From: Eunapius fragilis
Taxonomy: Eukaryota; Porifera; Demospongiae; Spongillida; Spongillidae
Direction: 5' to 3'
NCBI GenBank assembly: GCA_963681505.1
Contig: OY811989.1
Coordinates: 3,716,854 to 3,780,853, forward strand
Length of the DNA stretch: 64,000 nucleotides
The notes beneath the pieces are model-generated. The model worked only from the letters and a program-made list of their open reading frames with translations. It did no database searches and was not told where the DNA came from. Shown piece after piece: positions 46,701 through 58,700 of the stretch; positions within the stretch are counted from its first letter, which is position 1, and the number at the start of each line of letters is the position of its first letter. The position numbers and the translations under genes are program-made.

Positions 46701-49700
46701 CCATATTTGGTGACTCTGCATGCTTGGCTCTTCCCTTCTATAAATGTTGGGATTGATGCTGTGTACAAACATGTAGAATTCGTATATATTTAGTTTCATC
46801 CTATCTACACAGTTTCATATCATGACAATACAATTTTGAACCCTAACGCATAAATTTTTTTGACATACGTATTAGTTTTGGAGAAAAAATTTCCAATTTT
46901 AATACTGAATTTGTTGGACCAGTAAGGATTAAGACATGCTATCTAACTTTCAGACCATCATAATATAGTCAAAGATAATTGTGGCTGTGGACAATGCAAC
47001 TTCAAAGATCTCATCATTAATGGATGTCCTGCACCACTTCGACGGCAATATCTGTACCTTGACAGTAACACACTTACTCAGAAGGAAAAGGATATTTTAA
47101 TTCAAAGGCTTACAGCTGATAATGAAATCATCGATGAAGCCTATTCTATTGTGGTTAGTCAATTTAATAACTGGATGGAAAACAATGTATCTGTGAAACA
47201 ATACAGGAAACTCCTTTCAAGCATACCTGGTACTGTGAGGAATAATGTACCACTATTAACAGACAGATGGAGTGAGATCAAGACAGCTGATCACTCTGAC
47301 CTTTCAGTAATACTCTCTAAATATCACACATGGTTTAATTGCTCTATTTTAAAACAATTACTGCGACTGGCTAAAATAGAAACCAACAGTGATCCAAATG
47401 AGGTTTTATCTAGCCTTCAGTCATACACAGAGAAGATGCTCAAATATTGCAGACGAAACATCTTTGAATGTCCACCACCATCAGGTATGTCATCTACAAA
47501 GGGAACTGGAACTACGTATTTCACATTTAAACTGATGGAAAATAGGTTATCTGATATGAAGCAGTTCACTACTGCAGATGAAATTCAACTGCTCCAAGCA
47601 AATATAATGATATTGTTTGAGATTGAAGAATATGTACTGCAATTATCGACCTTTTCTAAAGGGTGTGTGGAGCTGGTGTATTCCATACCACTCTGTATAT
47701 ATGCTGAACTGTTCCCTCTGAGTGAAGACCAGTGCAGATATTTTACCACTCTTGGTGTGTCAGAAATCACAACAAAGGACTACCACTATAAGCGATATCA
47801 TGTAAGCAACTTCCACATGCATGCAATTAGGTAACATCGTAGTATGATGGACCATTGTTCTGTAGTGATGCCTACATAACAATTGACCTAAACACAAAAC
47901 TTAGGTCATTGGGACTGATTGGTTGTCCAAGTGCATTAGCAAGTTATCATTCATACAGAGCCTTTAGATGCTACTGTGCATTTCGTGGACAAAATTGCTT
48001 TTCTCTATTGAGTTCCAAAGCCATAGATCACATTATAATAACTTTAAGCCTGTTACCACATCCTCTCTGTAACCTGATTTATGCACTACATGTAGATCAA
48101 ATACCAAATGAATCTCGTGCAAGTAGGAATATTTAAACTGCCTAAGCATTGGGTATTAAAGTGGGGAACAGCAACATGGAAGTGTGACGGTCAAATTAAG
48201 CAGAATATCATCATGGTTCATGCACTAGTAGATACGTTTTTCTATCCGCTGTATTGCGATGAAGCTTTATCTGATTTTATCACTGTTTAAAGTCTCAATT
48301 TTTCAAGTACAAAAATGGTTAATTATTTAGATTCAGTATTTTGGACTCAATTCAGTACCGGGTTGATTTTTGATCAGTTTCTATGATATTTGAGGCATCC
48401 TTTTCCGCATCTTTTTTCTGTGTTCCATTCTCAAACTACATGTTTTTTAAGTTTTGCCCTTTTTACGGGGTTTGTGTTCAACATGCAGTAGCAAAAAAAA
48501 CAATGAATAATAATTGAAGTAGCTCATATTTTGCTAGCCCCTTTGTAGTAAATGGCTATCGAGGCTCGAGTCTTGACTTCTCACTGAAAATAATCATTTA
48601 CTCTTTAATGGGATAGTTATGAAGCAACTTAATATTTTTATTGTTATTTTTTACCACATGTTGACATAAGGAGTATAAACTTAAGAATTGTTTTGTTTGA
48701 GAACAAAGCACAGGGGAAAAATGTGTGAAAATGTTATGGATGCCTCAAATCTGATTAAAGTCGAAAAAAATCAACCCAGTACCAAATTGAGTCGAAAATT
48801 TTGAATTTATATAATAAACTGAAGCTCTAAACAGTGATAAAATCAGAGAGACGTTTTATCACAATATTGCAGAATTAAAAACCTATCTACTAGTGCATGG
48901 ACCATGATATTTCAGCTTAATTTGACCGGCACATTTCAGTATACTTCCTTGATGCTGTCCCCCACTATAGTAGATACATACCATATAATGTACTACTTGC
49001 TTTGATATTTTGCCTGAAGAGGAAGAGGAGGAGGAAAGGGGGGGGGGGGGGGGGGGGGTGAGGAATAGGAGGATGAAGAGGGAGAAGCAGGAGGGAAGAG
49101 GAAGACAAAGAGGAAGCAGAAAGAAAATGATCATAGAGAAGGGGACTGAGTACAGCAAAGGGCACAAGCATTTAAATGAGATGACATAGAACCAATATTC
49201 AACTGTTCATCATTGGGTTGTCATTCAATAGCTCAAAGATAGAAGTGATACATTTCTTGTTTTCCCTCACTTAGTAATGACATTCATGATATCACATTAA
49301 TCGTAGCTAAATGATACACGTATGTTCCACCACACATACATTGTATGTCAGTGTATTAGAACCTGTCATACATTTCATCAGTAGAGCATATTGATTATCA
49401 TCATGTATGTGCACATTGTGACTGAACTGTTTTTCCCCTCTAGGATGGTGATACTCCATTATGCACTAAAGGTAGAACTCTCATTAATGATGCATTTTAG
49501 ATTAGGATTAAGGGTTATTATTGTTTAGGGTTAGCATTTGTATCTATCTATTGTAAGCAGGAATTTTTTCTGGATGTAGTATTGACATATCATGTGCTTC
49601 ATGGCATAAAAACAAAAATGTCTGGAGTGTTCCAGTGTTAATTTTCTGTTTAATGCCTTGCGGTCCAGGGTTAACGTGCACCAACTCAGGGTCAACCCCA

Positions 49701-52700
49701 AGCTCAGACAAATAAGATCTAGTTCTTTGGAGGAAAAAAAAGTTATTACCACCAATAAAAAATTTCAGAGCTATTTATGCGTTTTGTAACAAAAAATTCA
49801 TTTTTGAAAAATGGTTCATCGAGGCTACTATGACTGCATTTATAAAAACTTCACATCCTTAAGCTCATACATAGGTCATCTCTTGGAACTTTGTAAGATA
49901 GGCCTGCTTTTGCTATATTTTGTCTTTACAGTGGATAGCGTGATAATTGTTGCTAAATTTTTTTGCATGAATTTTAGTGTTACCTTGAATTTTTAACAGC
50001 CAAATCATAAACTAGAATTTTAACTTGGCAGAAATGATTCATATTTCTATCAAAAAGGTGGCACAAACAATAATTAAAGAACTTCCTTTGTTATTAAACG
50101 TTTATGTTCAGTGACCCTTATCCACGTAAAAGCATTTAATTTAATTTCTACGTATCTGATGGGCGAATTAGCGAAGTTTAATAACACACATACTTTGGTT
50201 GAGTTGGTTTTACAGTGCAGTAAAACCCTAATACGTTTTTAGCGTTTATAGCCCAAATCAGTACCAATGTGGTTATCATCACCATTTTGTACCGTGTCAT
50301 TAAAATAACACAGGAATGTACAAAATTGTCAGAATGTGTTTCGTCTACCCATGTATTGCTTGATTCTAGCATTACAGATAACCTTGCTGTACAACATATG
50401 AACCCAACTGGGGCACACTAAAATGCATAGCCATTTTTTCAGTTTGCAAATGAATAGCATTAAAATTGTGACGAAAAATCGTTTTCATTTTCTGCAAATG
50501 GACGAAGGTATCATTAATAACATCATTAATTGACAGTGATGGTGGAGACCATTTATCCATATCCCACGTGGAGGAAACTGCGGTCATCTAGCTCTTGGAA
50601 GTCGTTGCAGAAATGGCTACGGACCATGAGAAACCCTTGCAGTGCATATGAGAAACGGATGTCCAATGGCAGCCACATCAAAAAGCTGCAGGAGCACGGA
50701 TGGACAACCACGGTAGTTATCGAAGAGAGCGCTGTTAAAGAGCTACAAAATCTGGCTGAATACGTGCCCGATCTCTCAGATACAGATGCAAGCACCAGCT
50801 GCTTTTATGCTTGCAGACCTATATGACTGACTCGTACAAGCAGTTTCCTCCGCATGGAATATGGATAAATGGTCTCCACCATCATTTTCAACTAGTTGGG
50901 CGTAGCCCGAGCATAGCGTCTGCGTAAGGTCGGGTATCACTCCTTTACAGTTTTTGTTCTGGCGTATTATGCAATAGTGTGGCGTTATACAATCGACAGC
51001 CATGAATGAATGTGTAAATTAAATGTGAATAGGTTGGTTTGGGTACTCATTTTAGTTTGCTAGCAGCTGCAGTATGTTTTGCCTTCGGTGAGGTAGCGAC
51101 GTTCCAAAAACGAATGATAGAAGAACTCTGGATAATCCAGACACTGAAGATGTTGCCGTGATTATTAATAGAAGAGAATCCGACCGGTTATTGAAGCGCA
51201 TGATACAGACACAAACGCCACTGGCAAGCAAGCATAGCAAAGGCTATTATCAAAACTGGTAGGCAGAACAGCAAAAACGATACATGCCCAGCTAACAATT
51301 CAATGAATAATCACATGTGGGTGCTAATTAGATGATAATTGTATGCATTGACAAAGGCTGCATTCTGATTGGACTGTTGCAGCTACGCCCAATTAACTAT
51401 CAACAGCGTTAGCAATGCCTTTGTCCATTTGCAGAAAATGAAACCGATTTTGCATCACGATTTTAATGCAATTTATTTGCACACTGACAAAAATGGCTAC
51501 GCATTTTGGTGTGCCTCAGTTGGGTGCATATTTTTTACAGCAAGTAATGCTAGAATCAAACAACACATGGATAGACAAAACACATTCTGACGATTTTGTG
51601 AATTTCTGTGTTATTGTAATGACACGGTCCAAAATGGCGATGCTAATCATGTAGGTACTGATTTTGGGCTATAAAGGCTAAAAACATATATGGGTTTTAC
51701 CGCACTGTAAAACAAACTCGGCCAAAGTACGTGTGTTATTAAACTGTATTTACTTTGCTAATTTCAAGAACGTTTGTCTATTACATATGTAGAAATTAAA
51801 TTAAATGCTTTTACATGGATAAGGGTCACTGAACTAAACATTTCATAACAAAGGGAGTTCTTTTAAAACTATTTATTGTTTTGCTAGTAATGTAAAAGCA
51901 TTTCTGCCAAGTTAAAATTCTAGTTTATAATTTGGCTGTAAAGAAAAATTCAAGATAACGTTAAAATTCATGCAAAAATTTTAGCAACAATTATCACATT
52001 ATCCACTGTAGAAGCTGATATCTGCTTTCCTTGCAATGTGTAAGATTCAGTCCTTTTTACATTTAAAAACATAAGCAGGGTACTCTCAGACATACAGCCA
52101 TTCTAGACCGCAAGACATTAAGGAATAAGGCGGACCAAAGAAGTTAGTGTAGTGTCCTGAAAAACTTGGGTCTTGCCCTATCATGTGCCTATTCCCTGCA
52201 AAATAATTATTAAAATTAAACAATGTGTTAAAAAGTTCAGTATCCATAGTAGACTGGTGTTTTCCTAATTCTACTAGGAGGTGGTTGTTCTGTATTTGAT
52301 CCATGCTGTTGGGTGATGTCCTCATTCCTAATTGAGTTTTTTAAAAAGAAAGCAAATAAACAAGCATGGTACCAGGATACACCACAGCCAATGAAAGCTG
52401 ATAGATGCTCACAGTTCTAGGATAATCCTAAGCTGATGAGAGCTGATAAATGCGCACTGTAATTAATAATGTATTTTTAATCCAAATACAATTGGTTTGT
52501 TTTATTGAAAAATGTAAGCAAACAAGAGGATTGCAATAATCATGCCATCAGGAATTTATCAACAACAAGCCTACATTTAGCACATTTGCCCAATAGTGAG
52601 TACTAACATACTCTGTACTCAGCAATAGATTTGCTAAATGTTGCTCTGTAATTCGATTTCCAGCCTCCTTTTTTACTTACTCTTTTCACAAAAGGTACCC

Positions 52701-55700
52701 ACAAATCATACAAGCTTCACAAATGTGGCGCCTTATATGTGAATTATGTTTTGAGGAGGAGGAATGATTTTTATAGCAATTTTATATTTGAAAGTGTCTA
52801 TACATGGGGACAAGGCAGTGAAAAGGGACCTACCATATTTAATATAAATTTCCAGGAAGGAACTTCAAAGTTGATGAGTGCTATTTAAATACGTGCATAA
52901 TTAAAAATTCAGGCCACTGTAACTCCATGATGGACAGGCTAATTTCCAGTACATAAGAAAGAAGTAGTAGAGGAAATAGGTGTCTCTTGAAAAATGAAAT
53001 TATTTGAAAACTTCAAAAGGTATGCGTTACATCCCTTTTCACTGCCTCAATTAAATAATAAGCAATGTATATAAATACACTGGAAAAATTATAAAGGCAA
53101 TGGTTAAACTATTTATTAAAGGGGGAGACCTATGCAGACTTTGTAGTTAGCTCAATCGGTGTATGGTTGAAGGCATGGCCAATAGAAAATCGTGCCCTCT
53201 GATGCACATAATGTTGGAGTGCAGGAGGGAGAAGGAGAGATGGCAGCAAATCCAGCCATGGATGAGATGTATGATTGGATCCACTGCAATGCACTAGTAT
53301 ACAACTGTGGCCTCCTTCCCTAATCAGTGGTGTAAAGGAGGCTGTTCAACTTCAAAGATCCGACACATACATATGTAGTAGCCTTGTTGGAACGGTAGCA
53401 GGTAGAAGCTGGGATTGCTTATTTGAGGAGGCATAGGGGTTGAAAACTTTTATGTCAAAGAGCGCCCTCTCAAATCGAGTCCCCCAGATGCTAAATTGAG
53501 ATGTGTACCATCTTGGACATCAGCTGTGATGGTAGTGGGAACCTCACTTGTGATGGGCTGTAGATGAGGTTCCACTGAAACATTGTGGCATATTTCAGAC
53601 AGAAGATAGGCCTGATCTCATTATGCCTAATAGAGGGGAGGCCAACGTTTGCACAGGAACAGAGTGTTGTCAACAGTCAAGGCAAAACTGCAAGTAAAAC
53701 TGGTTGGAGCATTGATGTCTTTCATAACTTCTTTATTGCAGCTCATTCCTCTTATGCAAGAGTAATGAGCTTATGCAGCAACTGAACATGAACCCAACCT
53801 AAAGAATGTAAAGGGTGTCCCACAATTGTGCAGAAACATCTAATAATTGAAATAATGTGTGAAAAAATTACTTTAACAGATTATCAAAACAAAATCTCCA
53901 AAATCAAGTACATTTTTGTAGATCAAAATTTTCTCAAGTGTTATTAGCTTCAAAATGGAACTAGAAAATGGCAGCTTGAAATCTTCAACTGAACTATGTA
54001 AATGACATTCATTAACTTCATATGAATGGTCATGCTATCTTCATCCAGTAGTTTGAACTAATAAACTGAATAAGCTAAAATTATTATAAATCAAAGAGCA
54101 TATTATTGCTTTAGATGCTTAAATTACTAAATATTTTGACAAGGTTTTGTTTGGAATTATTAATTCATTTCAGTTAATTTATATTGAATATATTTATAAT
54201 TTCTTTATCCATGTAACTCGATTGTGGGACTGTACAAATAACTATTAAGGAAGTCTACACTGTGCGTTATGAATTTTATGCCATGTCCAGGCTGAATGTT
54301 CCTACAACTATCTTCCTGCTATCTTTCTTTTCTATTTAGTTGGGGAGTTGCAATGATAATGGAACAAAAATTGTATATTACAAGGATTGCATGACAAATG
54401 AGATGAATATTATTATTGGCACTTGTCTGGGTAGCGTCATGTGGAATGCAAATCACTCAGTCCTGTTTTGCTGATATAATGTGAATTGGCTAGTTGCATA
54501 CTATAATAGTACGATTGTGTACATTTATATTTGATGCACTATTTAACCTGGGAAATGGAGTATGGGCTTTGAAAGCATTGGCTTGCAGTATGCACCATAA
54601 ATGAATACGTAGAAGCGGGAGAAGCACCTTGGTCTGTGGGTCTTTCCGCCATTTCAAACTTCATTAAATGGTACATTTGTCTGTCCATTTTGGTCATTTT
54701 TCCTAACTAGAACCTACTGAATGCTGGGTAAACTTGAGTTTGAAAGCCAATAACTGATCTGGCAAGAATGGCTCTTGCATTTGATTGAGCCAGGATGAAA
54801 CTCAGCTGCAAAAAAGATATCCAACGATCTTAACTTTAAAGTATTGGTTGTGATGCCTTAAGAAAGCTTTGCAACCTGAGTCCATATGATTGAACCAAAT
54901 TTAAAGCAATCGTTCAAATTCACAACCTCCCATGAGTGATTCCGTCACCAAATGTGGTGCTAACAAGCCCAAATAAAACGGAAAATGACCAAAAAGTGGA
55001 CCAGACAATAAAAAAGTACCTTTAATGAAGTAACAAAATGGCAGAGACCCACCTCCATGTACACAACTCCAAAATAAATACAGAAATCATTTCCCAGTAT
55101 CGCAAATCACCCTAACTCTTTCTTTTTGTTTTAAATAATGCATACATCAAAGGCAACCTACTCACAATAGAGAGTCTGCTTGAACAAAAGCTCATTGACA
55201 TGCACCAAGTTGATGAAAGTGGTAACTTTCCAATCCATCTAGCTGCAATTGGTGGAAATATTGATGTAATGAGATATCTGCATAATAAGCTTGGGTGTGA
55301 CTTGCTATGTTACAACAAATGGAGAAGAACACCATTGCATTGTGCTTGTGAACATGGGAAGAAAGATGCAGTAATATACCTAGTGGAGCACGAACGTAAT
55401 GCCCTGGATAGTAAGGATGTCAATGGTGATAAGCCTTTTCATTTGGCTGTGCTTAGTGGTGATACAAATCTTGTTGAGTACTTGATAGTGAACAAACACT
55501 GTGATGCAAACCTGCCAGGTAAGTATGGCAGAACACCATTGTTTCATGCTTGTGAAGGAGGACATCTAGGTATGGTCAAGTATCTAGTGGAGGAGCAAAA
55601 CGCTGATGTGTCATACTTGGATGAATTTGGAAACACAGTACTTCATATAGCTGCCTTCGGAGGAAACTTAAATCTGGTCAGCTACTTAGTTGGTTTCAAT

Positions 55701-58700
55701 GAATGCAATGTTGAAGGTCGAGGTCTATGGGGTAGAACACCCATACTGTTTGCATGCTTAAAGGGAAATTATGACATTATGCAGTATCTTGTGAAAGAAA
55801 AAAATTGTGACCTTTCTTATGCAGATGGAAATGGAGATACAGCATTTCATTTAACTGACTTTAGCAGAACTCACAACAAACTAGAGGTTGCTAATTTTCT
55901 TATAAAACATAACTGTAGTATTTCCTCAAAAGGCTTATTTGACAGAATGCCTTTACATGTTGCTTGCAAAAATGGAGATCTTTTTATAGTAAAATTCTTG
56001 ATAAAGGAGCATGAATGTAATTACAAGGATTACAAGGATATTGGGGATATGAGAGGAGACACTGTGCTCCATTTGGCTGCGCTTGGAGGCAATGTAGAAC
56101 TGGTGAAATATCTTATATTAGAAAAACACTGCAACCCCATGTGGCAAAATACTATCGGAAGAACACCTCTTCATCATGCCTGTGAAGGTGGCCATACATC
56201 TGTCACCCAGTACTTGGTGGAGCATCATAAATGTGATTATAATCATAGTGACAAGAATGGTATCACTCCTCTTGATTTAGTCATCACGTTCCATAACAAA
56301 GAGTTAATTACGTACTTTTCAAACACAGTGGAAAGTTGTTCCAGTCTATCTTCTATAAAGCCTGTAAGATATATGTTTTTTTTAATTTCATCTTCCTTCA
56401 ATGTTATTCCATTTCAGGGACTTCCTCCAAATATTACAGCAATTTGGGTTCATAAAAGCAGTAACCAGTGGGTACCAATAGAAAAGCAGAATCAATTCCT
56501 AGCTACATGGGTAAGTTCATAAAACATCTATGTTTTAGACAGTTCATCATTGCCCCAGATCTATTCTGTCCATCTGTTAACTTAATTTGAGCCAACACAC
56601 TATGGAAATCACACATAATGCTCACTCCAACCTAGTGTATATTAAGTCTTAAGGAATATGCTTTTTTACACCTCCAACAACTAAATATATGAAACATGAA
56701 CTGTTCATCAGTTCCAGTCCTTCTGCATATATACACATTTTGATAAGAATATTTATGGTTTCTATGATTTATTTAACTGCAAGTTAATATTATGGAAGGA
56801 GTTAATAACAGGTAATTTAGTAAATTTCAAATATGTACTGTGATTTGTAGATTAGTCTTCCCAGATATAGAAAAATTTGGCCTTCATGATTTCTATGTGC
56901 TTGATTATTTTCACTAATTGTTAACAGCAAATGAAAGAGTTAATGAAACAGTTGATGTTTTATAGATTTAAGCAAGCAAATTTTTAAAATGTAGTATGGT
57001 TAGGTGGGTGAATATTAGGTATGATTTATTTTGTGAATAAAATTCTGCTGTCTCAGATGCATCAGAAGGCATTGAATGTGATTAAATGGCCTAAATTTTA
57101 TACATGTAGAATCACCCAGATGTACATGAAGAACTTGGACCCATAATAGTAAGTACTTTTCATTCCTTGTGTATATCTTACATTCACTAATTAATAAAAT
57201 AGCCTGGATGGAGTGTCTATCAGAAGAGCACAGGAGAAGTAGTTTTTGTTTACGAAAGTGAGTGGCAGAAAATGTATTATGACATAATTGAATTTTGGAA
57301 TATTAGGTACATATTGTCAAGCCAAGGATCCAAGACTTTTGGTTTCACTATCAGTACATTTCAACCAAATACTAATTTGTGGCCCCTCAAGAGCTGGTAA
57401 AACAAGATTTATGAATTTGTTACTCAAGAATGCAACAGTATCATCTCAACAAAACCCCTTAAAAATACCAATTCTATCTGTTTCAAAGGATGGTACATCA
57501 TTTGTAAAAATGGACGATGCATTGCTTGATGAGATGCATGGCTCAACAAAGAAGCCACCAAGCATTGCACAGTCATTCTCCATTGACGAAATGCAATCAG
57601 CTTTGCATATCCCCAAACACACAAAAAATGATAGTGATAATCCAATGCCTTCTGTTTCATTTGCTTCCAAAGAAACATATATGAAAGAATCCTCAGAGCC
57701 AGTCCCCAGTCAAAGTGTTAGGCGCCCTTTTAGTCATTGTCAGGTAACTTCAACTCTGCAGAATCAACATCCTACATATGATAAAAATTTGCCAGTACTG
57801 AACTGGTATCAGTTCATTGACTTTGGAGGCCAATCACAATTTTGTCGACTAATGTCCACCATTGTATCTAAACCAAATTTTACAATATTTGTGCTTGATG
57901 ACCACCCAAATGAGGAAGGTAGAAGCAATGCAGATGGCTTTGAAACCCATGACCAACCCCCACTTACCAATAAGGAGATTCTCATGCATTGTCCTGCTCT
58001 AGAGCTGGCAGAAAAAACAGACAAGAGCATAAAATTGCTAATCACTGGAGCATTTAAAGATCAGAGTACTGGCAAAACAATGGATGATAAAATAATGCTT
58101 GGCCCATCTATCTACCCCACAACTTTAAAAAATGAAAGTAAAATGTTAATTTCTCCATTAAATTCTGAACAATTATATGAAGTGGATGAGACGGTAGTAG
58201 AGGAATTACGAACAATGCTTCTAGAAATGCGACACAAAGTGAAGGCAACTAATGTTCAATTTCAGTGGCTTAAATTGTACCAAGAAGTCTACAAGAATAA
58301 ATTCATTAGCCGCAATGAGCTATTTGAAATAGCCAAAAAGTTTGGCATTAAGGATTTGAAGGACTTTGATCAGTTTCTCTGCACTTTTCATGATCTCCGT
58401 GCTATTGTCTACTACCCAGAGGTACTCCCCAATGTGGTATTCACTGACCCTCAAATCCTTATTGATCTTGTTGCTCAGTTGTTTAATATAGTGTCTTGTA
58501 GTGATATGAATCATTTAATACAAGCTGCCCGCTATGAAGGCATCATATCCATTGAACTCCTAAATTTTTTAGCTTCAAGATATCCAAACCCTAGTATTTA
58601 TAAAGATAACTTCTTTGAACCAAAAGATGTCATCAAAATTCTTCTACATCTCAAAGTTATAACTAGGTGCAATTGGAAGAGTGAAGCTGAATATTTTATG

